DNA of 64,000 bases, from assembly GCA_937934275.1 (NCBI GenBank), contig CALHAM010000046.1, positions 62,001 to 126,000 of the forward strand, in the 5' to 3' direction. Positions 46,671 to 56,264 of this stretch are shown one piece after another (position 1 is the first letter of the stretch; the number at the start of each line of letters is the position of its first letter). The notes beneath the pieces are model-generated. The model did no database searches. It was not told the origin of the DNA and saw only the letters and a program-made list of their open reading frames with translations. A program made the translations under genes and the position numbers. This DNA is from an uncultured Saprospiraceae bacterium. GTDB lineage: Bacteria; Bacteroidota; Bacteroidia; Chitinophagales; Saprospiraceae.

Positions 46671-48572
46671 ATGACGTTACAAATCCGCACTCTTGACGAA
46701 TATCGAGCGGTCTATGAGCGCTCTGTGCGCGATCCGGAGGGTTTTTGGGCCGAGCAAGCCGCTACTTTCCGCTGGCACAAACCTTGGCGCCGCGTGTTGG
46801 AGTGGAATTTCCGAGAGCCGCGCGTAAAGTGGTTTATCGGTGGTCGGCTCAACATTACGGAGAACTGTTTAGACCGCCACCTGGAAACGCGCCCCGATCA
46901 GGTAGCCCTCTTGTGGGAACCCAACGACCCCAAGCGCAAAGTGCGCCGAATTACCTACCGCCAGTTGTACGGTTTGGTGTGCCAATTGGCCAATGCCCTT
47001 AAGGCCCAAGGCGTACGCAAGGGCGACCGCGTGTGTTTGTACATGCCCATGGTGCCCGAGCTAGCCATCGCTGTGCTGGCTTGCGCGCGCATCGGCGCTG
47101 TGCACTCCGTCGTCTTTGCGGGCTTTAGCGCTGTAGCTTTGGCCGACCGCATCAAGGATGCCCAGGCCAAAGTAGTCATCACTGCCGACGCCAACGCGCG
47201 CGGGCCGAAGAACATCGCGGTCAAAACCGTGGTAGATGAGGCACTCTCGATGGGCTGTAGCAGTGTGGAACGCGTCATTGTTTTGCGCAACACCGGCGAC
47301 GAAGTGCCCATGACCGCTGGGCGCGACCTGTGGTGGCACGACGCCGTCAGAGGCAAGCGCAAAACGTGCAAAGCTACTGTTGTGGACAGCGAGCACATGC
47401 TCTTCATCCTCTACACTTCTGGCTCTACGGGCAAGCCCAAAGGCGTAGTGCACACACACGGCGGCTACATGGTTTACACCGAGTTTACGTTCCGCAATGT
47501 CTTTCAGTATCAGCCCGGCGACATCTACTGGTGCACGGCCGACATCGGCTGGATTACGGGGCATTCCTACATAGTTTATGGCCCGCTGCTGGCCGGAGCT
47601 ACTACGCTCATGTTTGAAGGCATTCCGACTTACCCCGATCCTGGCCGTTTTTGGGAGGTAGTGCAGCGCCACAAGGTGAACATCTTTTACACGGCTCCCA
47701 CGGCGATCCGTGCGCTCATGGCGGCCGGCGACGAGTGGGTGAAGGGGCGCCGCCTGACTTCGCTGCGCGTGTTGGGCACGGTAGGCGAACCCATCAATGA
47801 GGAGGCCTGGCGCTGGTACTACGAGCGCGTAGGTAAGAAGCGCTGTCCTATTGTAGATACGTGGTGGCAAACCGAAACGGGCGGCATCCTCATCAGCCCG
47901 TTGGCCAGCATCACCCCGCTAAAGCCCTGCTACGCTACGCTGCCCTTGCCCGGCGTGCAGCCCTGTTTGGTAGACGCCAACGGCAACGAACTGGAAGGCC
48001 CTAATGTCGAGGGCATGCTCTGCCTCAAATTCCCTTGGCCCAGCATCTTGCGCACGACCTTCGGCGACCACGAGCGCTGCCGCCTCAACTACTTTGCCGC
48101 CTTCCCTGACAAATACTTTACCGGCGACGGCGCTCGCCGCGACGATAACGGGATGTACCGCATCATCGGCCGCGTAGACGATGTCATCAACGTCTCTGGC
48201 CACCGCATCGGCACGGCTGAGGTGGAAGACGCCATTAATAAAGCGCCTAATGTCGTCGAGTCAGCCGTCGTCGGCTATCCACACCCCATCAAAGGGCAGG
48301 GCATCTACGCCTACGTGATCACTTCTGGCCCTGTGGGCGACCTCAGCGCCTTCCGCCAAGCGGTGCTCGACACAGTTACGCGCGAGATAGGCCCCATCGC
48401 CAAGCCCGACAAAATTCAAGTAGTGCCCGGCCTGCCCAAAACGCGCTCCGGCAAAATCATGCGCCGCATCCTGCGCAAAATTGCCGAAGGCGACACCTCC
48501 AACTTGGGCGATACTACCACGCTGCTCAACCCTGAAGTGGTGGACGAAATTAAGAGCGGAGCGCTCGTGTAG
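46671..48572 (+). CDS. acs: acetate--CoA ligase
   Basis: ILYTSGSTGKPKGVVHTHGGYM, DTWWQTETGGILISP, GRVDDVINVSGHRIGTAEVEDAI, PKTRSGKIMRRILRK. Confidence 0.96.
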   Translation: MTLQIRTLDEYRAVYERSVRDPEGFWAEQAATFRWHKPWRRVLEWNFREPRVKWFIGGRLNITENCLDRHLETRPDQVALLWEPNDPKRKVRRITYRQLYGLVCQLANALKAQGVRKGDRVCLYMPMVPELAIAVLACARIGAVHSVVFAGFSAVALADRIKDAQAKVVITADANARGPKNIAVKTVVDEALSMGCSSVERVIVLRNTGDEVPMTAGRDLWWHDAVRGKRKTCKATVVDSEHMLFILYTSGSTGKPKGVVHTHGGYMVYTEFTFRNVFQYQPGDIYWCTADIGWITGHSYIVYGPLLAGATTLMFEGIPTYPDPGRFWEVVQRHKVNIFYTAPTAIRALMAAGDEWVKGRRLTSLRVLGTVGEPINEEAWRWYYERVGKKRCPIVDTWWQTETGGILISPLASITPLKPCYATLPLPGVQPCLVDANGNELEGPNVEGMLCLKFPWPSILRTTFGDHERCRLNYFAAFPDKYFTGDGARRDDNGMYRIIGRVDDVINVSGHRIGTAEVEDAINKAPNVVESAVVGYPHPIKGQGIYAYVITSGPVGDLSAFRQAVLDTVTREIGPIAKPDKIQVVPGLPKTRSGKIMRRILRKIAEGDTSNLGDTTTLLNPEVVDEIKSGALV

Positions 48573-48795
48573 TGGCGAGGGCCGTGAGGAGGCTTCTTTG
48601 AGGCAAAAACGCTGAAGGGATTGTCTTCTTGAGGGGTTCTTTTCAAAAGTGTGGGTCCTGCTCAAGAACAGGGGCCATTTAGGCGAAAAACAGAGCGCAG
48701 CTTCTCTTGAAAATGCATCGGTCAGAGTTGTCTAACCGGCCCTGCCCACCTATCTTGGTCTTACTTTTCCTAACCTATCTCTTTCTCGTAGACTT

Positions 48796-50439
48796 ATGGC
48801 AACCTACTCTGCGCAACTCGTTGACGTGCACCAGCGCCGCATTTATCCGGCTATTCTGACAGTGGAGCAGGGCCGCATTCGGAGCATTCGCGAGGTTTCG
48901 GAGGTGCCTGCGGACGCGGGCTACTTGTTGCCAGGCTTTGTGGATGCACACGTGCACATCGAGAGCAGCATGTTGCCGCCGGCGGAATTTGGCCGTTTGG
49001 CGGCAGTTCACGGCACGGTGGCCACAGTATCGGATCCGCACGAGATTGCCAATGTGTTGGGCGAGGAGGGAGTGCTGTACATGCTAGAAGAAGCGCAGCA
49101 TTCGCCGGTGAAGTTTTGCTTTGGCGCGCCGTCGTGTGTGCCGGCCACATCGTTCGAGACGGCAGGAGCAACGTTGGATGTAGCGGCGGTGGAGCGCTTG
49201 CTGCAGCGCCCCGATATCGGTTATCTGTCGGAGGTGATGAATTTTCCCGGCGTGCTGCACGCCGATGTGGGGGTGATGGCTAAAATTCAGGCTGCGCGAC
49301 GGCTGGGCAAGCCCGTTGATGGGCATGCTCCTGGGCTGCGCGGCGCTGCGGCGCGAGGCTATTTTGAGGCGGGTATTTCAACCGACCACGAATGCTTTGG
49401 CTTCGAAGAAGGGCGCGAAAAGGCGCTGTTGGGCGTGCACGTGCTTATCCGCGAGGGCAGTGCTGCGCGCAATTTGGAGGCGCTGTGGCCGCTGCTGCTG
49501 GAGTTTCCGCAGCAAGTCATGTTTTGCAGCGACGACAAGCATCCGGATGACCTGATGCGCGGCCACATAGACCGCCTAGTGGCGCGCGTCGTAGCGAAGG
49601 GTTGCCACTTGTTCGATGCGTTGCGCGCCGCCTCGGTCAACCCTGTGCAGCATTACCACCTGCCCGTTGGGTTGCTCCGCGAAGGCGACCCGGCCGACTT
49701 TATCCGCGTAAGTGACCTGACGAGTTTCAACGTGTTGGAAACCTACATCGGTGGCGAACGCGTAGCGGCCCATGGCCAAAGCCTCCTGCCGCATTATCGC
49801 GCAGCGACGCCCAACCGCTTCAGCGCTAAGCCCAAGCATCCGGAGGACTTTCGGCTGCGCGCCCGCAAAGCCGGCATTGTGCGCCTCATTCGCGTGTGGG
49901 ATGGCCAGATCGTTACCGGCAGTGAAGAGGGCCGCGCCCGCGTACAAGACGGCTTGCTGATGGCTTACCCGGCGCAAGACGTGCTCAAAATCGCTGTCGT
50001 CAACCGCTACGCCGATGCACCGCCGGCAGTGGCTTTCGTCAGCGGCTTTGGCCTGCAACGCGGTGCCGTAGCCTCCAGCGTAGCCCACGACTCGCACAAC
50101 ATCGTGGCTGTCGGAGCCGACGACACCTCGCTGTGCGCTGCCGTCAACGCCGTCATCGAGGCGCGCGGCGGCATCAGTGCCACCGATGGGCAGGGCAATA
50201 CGCGTGTGTTGCCACTACCTATTGCCGGGTTGATGAGTCCGGACCACGGTCATACGCTGGCGCGCAATTACGCCTCCATAGACGCCTGGACGCGCGAAAC
50301 CCTCCACTGCCCACTGCAAGCGCCGTTCATGACGTTGTCCTTTTTGGCCCTACCGGTTATTCCAGTATTGAAGATGACCGACTTTGGCCTATTTGACGTA
50401 GAGCAGTTTCGGCATGTAGATGTGGAAGTGTACCTCTAA
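48796..50439 (+). CDS. ade: adenine deaminase
   Basis: YLLPGFVDAHVHIESSMLPPAEF, GTVATVSDPHEIANVLG, STDHECFGFEE, CSDDKHPDDLMRGHID, SVAHDSHNIVAVG. Confidence 0.95.
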   Translation: MATYSAQLVDVHQRRIYPAILTVEQGRIRSIREVSEVPADAGYLLPGFVDAHVHIESSMLPPAEFGRLAAVHGTVATVSDPHEIANVLGEEGVLYMLEEAQHSPVKFCFGAPSCVPATSFETAGATLDVAAVERLLQRPDIGYLSEVMNFPGVLHADVGVMAKIQAARRLGKPVDGHAPGLRGAAARGYFEAGISTDHECFGFEEGREKALLGVHVLIREGSAARNLEALWPLLLEFPQQVMFCSDDKHPDDLMRGHIDRLVARVVAKGCHLFDALRAASVNPVQHYHLPVGLLREGDPADFIRVSDLTSFNVLETYIGGERVAAHGQSLLPHYRAATPNRFSAKPKHPEDFRLRARKAGIVRLIRVWDGQIVTGSEEGRARVQDGLLMAYPAQDVLKIAVVNRYADAPPAVAFVSGFGLQRGAVASSVAHDSHNIVAVGADDTSLCAAVNAVIEARGGISATDGQGNTRVLPLPIAGLMSPDHGHTLARNYASIDAWTRETLHCPLQAPFMTLSFLALPVIPVLKMTDFGLFDVEQFRHVDVEVYL

Positions 50440-50498
50440 GCGCTGCTCGGCAGTAAGCCTTCGACGAGGGCAGTTAGTGGCAATTGCGGGCATCCGCG

Positions 50499-50506
50499 TA
50501 CCTTTG
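50499..50506 (+). promoter_or_regulatory. putative -7 box TACCTTTG directly before the TIR gene
   Basis: Only 5 nt separate the box from ATG 50512. Confidence 0.5.
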
Positions 50507-50511
50507 TCGCC

Positions 50512-53500
50512 ATGTGGGGCCGCCCATGGCGCATTTATACTTCCTTCGATGAGTCGGACATTGTAACGGCGGACGACTTTTGCCGACACCTAAGCCAGGC
50601 GTTGGAGGGCTATGAGCTAGATTTTTGGAACCCCATGGCGGTAGCTGAAGAGGATTACCGGCGCGAGGCCACTGCATTTTTGGAGCAGGCAGATCTGTTT
50701 GTGGCCTGCTTGTCGGCACGCTATTTAGACACGCCGAACGTCCGTTGGGAAGTGGAGAAGGCAGTTCAGGAGTATCGCCGCCGAAACGGAGCGCTCCAGA
50801 TACTAATACTACTCGTACGCGATGCGTTTGTGCCGGCAATATTGGCGGGCTTTCCGTTGTCGCCTTCGCCCGATGAGCCGGTAGAAGGAGGCTTGGTCAG
50901 CCGAGAGAGCCAGCTGAAACGCGCAGCGGCGCGTGCGCGCGACCTACTGCTGGGGGTAGTGCGCTCGCAGGAGCTGTTTCCTATGCCGCAAGGACCGGCC
51001 TATGCCCTAACCTTTGAAGATGTGCGCGAGCGCTTGCAGGTATGGCTTCAGGCATGCGATCTGGGGCCGCTGTTCGAATTGCTCAAGCGCCTTTTTCACC
51101 CCGAGCGCACACCCGACGACCTCTTTCAGCTAGAAGATGCCTTTGCCGAATGGCGCCAGCAAAGCCAGCGCAGCCAACTGTCGTTCGACGCCTTCCAACA
51201 AACGAGGGAGGCCATTCGCTTAGATTTAGGGCACCTCATCGGCCGCATAGATGAACACCGCTTTCGCGACGGCTGGCCCAGCATCTTTGCCGACGGCTAC
51301 TATGGCCGCACCCCACTGCCGACACCACCCGACACGCTGGCAGGTTTGTATCTGCCCTTTGGCCAAATTCACACGCCCGATACGCTCAACCTACCCGCGC
51401 AAGCTCAAAACGATGAAATCTGGGAGGGCGTGGGCACACTCACCCTACAACAACAGCAGGCATTTCGGCGAAACCTGCTGCTGGCCCAAGATGCTCTCGG
51501 CGCTGGCGAATATGCTCGCGCCCATGCCCTTTGCGAGCACGTACGCGGTCGTATTGACCCGCAATCGGCCCAGCTGTACGAGATGCTGCTGATTACTTTT
51601 TTAAAAAAAGAAAACCCAGACCGCATCGTCCACGATGCCGTGTACGGAACGAACAGCAAGCTCAACCAAGTTATCGTGTATGCTGGGCGCTTTGCCGAAT
51701 ACCAGCGGGCAGGCAAATGCCCTTCGGAGGCGGGTATTTACAACTTGAAAGCCACTGCTGAGGCGCTTTCGAACGCCCTACTGCGCCTGTACAGCACGTT
51801 CGAAAACGATTACATCTTGCAGAGCGGCCGCCACAGTGCCGAAGCGCCCGACAATCGGTCAGCGGTAGCGCGCATCATCCAGACGGCCATGACGCTGTAC
51901 CGAACCGTGCATCCCTACCGCGGCTTTCTGGAGCTGGCCGTCAATGAAATGTGCAACGGCGGAAAGTACGATTACATTCGGCGCGTGGAGATCATCAACG
52001 ACGAGTTTCGCTTTGCCTCGCACGAGGACTTTGGCATCGAAAGCGAAATCCGCGAGGTCATCGGCATGTTAGAGGCCATTTCTTATGCCGACGACGACGA
52101 GTTGATGCGCCGCCAACTGCGCGAGAACCTGCTGTTCAACCTGCAGGCGAAACGCTTCCGCCTACAGGCGCAAGCAGCAGAGGAGCAGCGCCGCTACGTG
52201 CAATTCACCGACTTGTACGCTTCGGTACTCGAATTGGTGGACGCTGCTTTATTGGGGTATAAAATTTTTGGCGATGGAGGCTATGAGGACGACGAGTCGT
52301 TCCTGCGCTTCGCCGTCGAGCAGCTGTTGCCCGATCTGTTGCAACCCAAGGCATCGGGTACGCCGCCGCAAGCCCTTGGCCACTTGACATGGTTCATTTT
52401 GGATGAGCGAGGCCAGCTGCGCGCTCACCCCGAATGCGAGCGCTTCCGCTTCGACGCTGTTGGCGTAGTGAGCAAAATCATTCGCGACCGCGCCGGCCAA
52501 GCCGGCTGGATGCAAGTGCAGCCCAGTTTGTTAGAAGCCGTCCATCGCCAATTTGTCGCTCAGGCCGATCGGCGCTACGAAGACATGCGCCGACAACTGG
52601 AGTACACCGACTTCCGACGCCCCGACCCTACAGAAGCGCGCAGCGCCATCGTCCGTTGTCTACGCGACTGGAAAAGTGCCTGGCTGGCTCTGCCCGACCG
52701 CGCCGCACCATTAGTACAGCGCATCCTGCTGGAATTGCTCGGCGAGCAAACCCTACTGTGGATGCGATTCTCGCCTTTCCGCTTAGAGACGCTACCCGAC
52801 AGTTTGGCTTTGGGCTACGATGCCGTCCAAGAAATGCGCACTGCCTTGAAAGGCCCTTCCTCTTTACCGCAGGAGGTGGCCTTGCGCATCCTCAACCACA
52901 ACCTCTTCCGCAAACACATCCTTCCCGACTACGAGCAAATACCTTCGGGCGACGAGCGCCAACGCTACCTCGTCGCCAAACTCTTGCTCGAAGCCCTACA
53001 CCAATACCGCGACCTGCATCCCAATCCCGACTTGCTGGCGTTCGTCTTTGACGAGCTGACGCTTGAACACAAACTGCGCTGGATAGACGTAGCGCCCGAC
53101 ACAGGAGAGGCACTACCTTGGCCTGCCGAAATGCCTTTTGGCCTTAATGCGACCGAAATTTTGCGCCAAATCATTCGCCAAATGCCCGACCGCTTCTCGG
53201 CTATGGAAGCTCGTCGCCGCATCGCCCAGCGCCGATTTGCGGAAGAAGAAAAGCGCTATTACCGCGAAATCAGCCCTATATTGCTCGAAAACAAGCGCAT
53301 TGAGCGCGAAATCGCCATTGGTATCATTCGCAAACTCAAAGGCATTTTCCGCTTTTACCCCAATGCCGACTTTCTGCATTTGCCCTTGAAAGAACTGGAG
53401 GGCCGAGGACGTATTCGGTGGAACAGCTATTTTTTAGGCCTATTGCCGCTGCCCAATAACCACTACGAAAACCGCTTTTTCAACTTTGACTATCGGGCGG

Positions 53501-53574
53501 AGCGCAGCGAGGTGCGCGCTTACCTGAAGACAGCTGAGCAATGGATGGCACATGTGGCAGAGCGCCCTTTTTGA
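50512..53574 (+). CDS. TIR-like domain protein with possible effector-associated domain and long helical region
   Basis: N-terminus IYTSFDESDIVTADDFCRHLSQALEGYELDFWNPMAVAEEDYRREATAFLEQADLFVACLSARYLDTPNVRWEVEKAVQEYRRR follows the TIR pattern, including S-x-x-Y...W-E with the candidate catalytic Glu. The next ~90 residues include LEDAFAEWRQQSQRSQLSFDAFQQTREAIRLDLGHLIGRI. No Walker A seen. Confidence 0.75.
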   Translation: MWGRPWRIYTSFDESDIVTADDFCRHLSQALEGYELDFWNPMAVAEEDYRREATAFLEQADLFVACLSARYLDTPNVRWEVEKAVQEYRRRNGALQILILLVRDAFVPAILAGFPLSPSPDEPVEGGLVSRESQLKRAAARARDLLLGVVRSQELFPMPQGPAYALTFEDVRERLQVWLQACDLGPLFELLKRLFHPERTPDDLFQLEDAFAEWRQQSQRSQLSFDAFQQTREAIRLDLGHLIGRIDEHRFRDGWPSIFADGYYGRTPLPTPPDTLAGLYLPFGQIHTPDTLNLPAQAQNDEIWEGVGTLTLQQQQAFRRNLLLAQDALGAGEYARAHALCEHVRGRIDPQSAQLYEMLLITFLKKENPDRIVHDAVYGTNSKLNQVIVYAGRFAEYQRAGKCPSEAGIYNLKATAEALSNALLRLYSTFENDYILQSGRHSAEAPDNRSAVARIIQTAMTLYRTVHPYRGFLELAVNEMCNGGKYDYIRRVEIINDEFRFASHEDFGIESEIREVIGMLEAISYADDDELMRRQLRENLLFNLQAKRFRLQAQAAEEQRRYVQFTDLYASVLELVDAALLGYKIFGDGGYEDDESFLRFAVEQLLPDLLQPKASGTPPQALGHLTWFILDERGQLRAHPECERFRFDAVGVVSKIIRDRAGQAGWMQVQPSLLEAVHRQFVAQADRRYEDMRRQLEYTDFRRPDPTEARSAIVRCLRDWKSAWLALPDRAAPLVQRILLELLGEQTLLWMRFSPFRLETLPDSLALGYDAVQEMRTALKGPSSLPQEVALRILNHNLFRKHILPDYEQIPSGDERQRYLVAKLLLEALHQYRDLHPNPDLLAFVFDELTLEHKLRWIDVAPDTGEALPWPAEMPFGLNATEILRQIIRQMPDRFSAMEARRRIAQRRFAEEEKRYYREISPILLENKRIEREIAIGIIRKLKGIFRFYPNADFLHLPLKELEGRGRIRWNSYFLGLLPLPNNHYENRFFNFDYRAERSEVRAYLKTAEQWMAHVAERPF

Positions 53575-53617
53575 GGCGGTAACGAGTTTTTGTGAAGCCA
53601 CAGCGGAGGTGTGAGGG

Positions 53618-54874
53618 CTACTGCTCTTCAGGACGCCCTAAAATTTGACCTTTTTCGTACTGTTGTCGGAGCAGTATTTCCTCCCGGCGCTCCTCATCGC
53701 TAAAGGTAGGTTGGTCTAATTGTCTTAAGTTGGGCATGCCGGCATCTATCCAAGCAGAATACCAGGCGGAAGCTACGGCCAGAATAGCGGCGCGCATTTG
53801 GCGCTCAACCATACCGCCGAGGGCCTGCTGGTAGGCTGCGGCGTAGTCGGCGCAAGGTACGATGAGCACGGTTCGCCCGCGCGTTTCCGGGCATTTTTGC
53901 TGGTCGGCAGGGTATTGTTGGCTCAGGCGGCGTTCAATGGCCAGCACACTGTCTACCAAGGAGTTGCTGTGCAAGACGATATTCCAATAATACGCGGTAG
54001 CGTCGCCGATAGGTTGGGGCTTGCCCACAAAGTAGTCGTATTGCTCGTCGGCGAAGAGTTCAGGGATGCGGCTTTCCCAGAAGGCGTGAATACCCTGTTG
54101 ACCGGTTTTCTGGCCGTTATAGTTACTCGTTGTATGCAGCGGCACGTGAGCATCGCCGATGTAGTGCCCAATATCGGCACACAGGCGGAGGATGCGCTTG
54201 GCGTCGCGGCGGCGGAAGGCGGCGGTGAGGTCGCGCTGCATTTTTTGGAGGTGCCAGGGCAAGATGCCGTGAGCCGAGAGGGTTTCGGTGAAGAGAGCGG
54301 CGCGCAAAGGCGGTGCTGGCAGATTTTGAGTGTTCAAAAAGTGTACGAGGGTGTCGGGGTCGAGTAAGTGGTCGGGGTCTGAGAAAGCTGCCACTACATG
54401 TCGGTCGAAGTAGGGTCGCCAAAGGCCGATGAGGTCGGTCTCGGTATCTCGGTTGGAGCCGTACAGCAGCACTGTGTCGCCCCGAGTGGTTATGCCGAAC
54501 ACGCTGGTGTGGCGCAATAGCGCTTCGAGGAAAGTGCGCGGCAGGGCGGCAAAGGGTGGCTCGCCGTATTCGTCCAAATCGATGTAATGGCGCGGCCCTT
54601 CGGCCAGCACGGCGTAGCGCCGCATGTCGGCATCGGTGGCGTGGTCGGCCAGCCAATCGATGTGCTGTTTGAAGAAGACCATCATCTCGGGTGGCAGCGT
54701 CAGGACGGCCAGGCGGTTTATGCGGCGGTGGGCAAAAAAGCCCCAAGCCGGCGCGTTTGTCGAGCGCTCGCAACACGACCTGTGCACCTCGCGCGAAGGC
54801 GTTGTGCTGACGCGCTGGTCTGCTCCTATGGCTGCAGCGCACACTATCCAGGCAGCAAAATAGCCAAAACGCAT
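53618..54874 (-). CDS. exported zinc-dependent phospholipase C / S1-P1 nuclease-like protein
   Basis: Signal peptide; WGFFAHRRINRLAVLTLP, EGPRHYIDLDEYG, CADIGHYIGDAHVPLHTTSNYNGQKTGQQGIHAFWES. Confidence 0.85.
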   Translation of the reverse strand: MRFGYFAAWIVCAAAIGADQRVSTTPSREVHRSCCERSTNAPAWGFFAHRRINRLAVLTLPPEMMVFFKQHIDWLADHATDADMRRYAVLAEGPRHYIDLDEYGEPPFAALPRTFLEALLRHTSVFGITTRGDTVLLYGSNRDTETDLIGLWRPYFDRHVVAAFSDPDHLLDPDTLVHFLNTQNLPAPPLRAALFTETLSAHGILPWHLQKMQRDLTAAFRRRDAKRILRLCADIGHYIGDAHVPLHTTSNYNGQKTGQQGIHAFWESRIPELFADEQYDYFVGKPQPIGDATAYYWNIVLHSNSLVDSVLAIERRLSQQYPADQQKCPETRGRTVLIVPCADYAAAYQQALGGMVERQMRAAILAVASAWYSAWIDAGMPNLRQLDQPTFSDEERREEILLRQQYEKGQILGRPEEQ

Positions 54875-54934
54875 ATTGCCGAAAGCGTATGGAGCTTAAA
54901 GGTACGACTTTTTAGCTGCCGTTTTCCCAGCGCC

Positions 54935-55246
54935 TCACTCTTTGCTTTCGTTCGGCGCATCCACAATGTGCGCCGTCCACGCCTCGGCGCGTTGGGCAAA
55001 AAGCGCCTTGGTGCGCGCCCACGTGCGCTGAAAAAGTTCGGATTGGCGGTAGCGCTCCAGGGCGGCCTCGTCGTCCCAGATGCTTAAAGTAAAAAGCGTA
55101 GTGGGGTCGTCGGTGCTCTGGAGCAGCTCCATGTGCTGGCAGCCCGGAAAGGCGCGAATCTGGCTTTTGGTCGGCTCAAAAACCTCATGAAGAAAGGTCG
55201 GCAGCCCATCGGGCCGAAAAGTCATTTTGACGATACGCTTAATCAT
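54935..55246 (-). CDS. antibiotic biosynthesis monooxygenase-like (ABM) domain protein
   Basis: IKRIVKMTFRPDGLPTFLHEVFEPTKSQIRAFPGCQHMELLQSTDDPTTLFTLSIWDDEAALERYRQSE. Confidence 0.8.
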   Translation of the reverse strand: MIKRIVKMTFRPDGLPTFLHEVFEPTKSQIRAFPGCQHMELLQSTDDPTTLFTLSIWDDEAALERYRQSELFQRTWARTKALFAQRAEAWTAHIVDAPNESKE

Positions 55247-55374
55247 ATAGATGTGCTGGCAAGGGCTGCAAAGGTAATGGAGCCGTCAGAGCGCAACGGC
55301 TCCGCATGGAGTATGTCAAAAAGCCGTAATCTTGCTTCTTGATTTTTTCACCAACCCAAGCCATATCTGGCCTT

Positions 55375-56250
55375 ATGTTTTCACCTACGCCAAAATTTTT
55401 GGGTTTGCGTCCGAGGGCTTCTTGGGTTACTGCCTTTCAGGCAGCAGTCCATCTTCCAGAAGGCCTCACACCCGGCGACGTTCCCATCGCTTTAGACGGC
55501 AGCCTAACCCAATGGTGGGCAGGCAGCGCTGGGCTAGCTGCTGATGCAGGCTACTCGGCAGCGGAGCGCTACTGCCTTCGATTGTTTTTTCTATGGAAGA
55601 TTTACCAGGCTTTTGAGGCCCGGGGGTTGGGCGATCGAGTGGCCGAGCGCTTAGTAAGTGCTGTGCTAGACGCCGTGCAAGAAACGCCAACCATTGGTCG
55701 CCCAACAGAAGCAGCCGCATTGACGGCTGCGGCGACTTCTGCTGAAGCAGTGCTCGCCCACCTAAAGGCAGTGCATGACTACTATAAGCAGCATGCCCTA
55801 CCCTCCGACGAGCACCCAGAAGCTGCTGAAGCATCACTAGTGCCGCTGTTGTTGCCGCCCACCAGCGCGGGTTTTTTGTGCACCGTTGTGCTGCCTGCAG
55901 AAATGGACGTCAGCATGGCGCGCGGCCTGTGGCGGCAATTTCTCCGCGAAAACACCGCTGTACGCCTCATCACCTTGGGCGCCGATGCGGCTGGTCGCGA
56001 AGCAGCGGAAACTGCCGATCCTATCTTTTTTGCTCCGGGCGGCGGCCAAAAGCCGGGCCGATGCTTGTGGGCACAGCCCGCAGGCCTACTGCCCGACATC
56101 CATCAGTGGCTCCGACAACAAGGATATGCCCAAGCTGCCAACGCCCGCTGCATCGTGTTGAGGGCCAACGGCTCGCTGAGTGCGGTCCTGACCAAAACGG
56201 ACGTCATCGACGACTTCGCCATCTCGGATGCCTTCTTCAACGCCTGCTAA
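55375..56250 (+). CDS. hypothetical protein
   Basis: Long open frame with plausible composition. Start at 55339 or 55375 uncertain. Confidence 0.6.
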   Translation: MFSPTPKFLGLRPRASWVTAFQAAVHLPEGLTPGDVPIALDGSLTQWWAGSAGLAADAGYSAAERYCLRLFFLWKIYQAFEARGLGDRVAERLVSAVLDAVQETPTIGRPTEAAALTAAATSAEAVLAHLKAVHDYYKQHALPSDEHPEAAEASLVPLLLPPTSAGFLCTVVLPAEMDVSMARGLWRQFLRENTAVRLITLGADAAGREAAETADPIFFAPGGGQKPGRCLWAQPAGLLPDIHQWLRQQGYAQAANARCIVLRANGSLSAVLTKTDVIDDFAISDAFFNAC

Positions 56251-56264
56251 AATTCACCTCTCCC

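Noticed and set aside
47061-47870. 269-aa minus-strand ORF
   Set aside because: Antisense to acs; no domain.
53618-54874. Treating the phospholipase/nuclease-like gene as a partner effector of the TIR protein
   Set aside because: It is convergent, on the opposite strand, and has a signal peptide, so a shared operon or cytosolic immune role is not supported.
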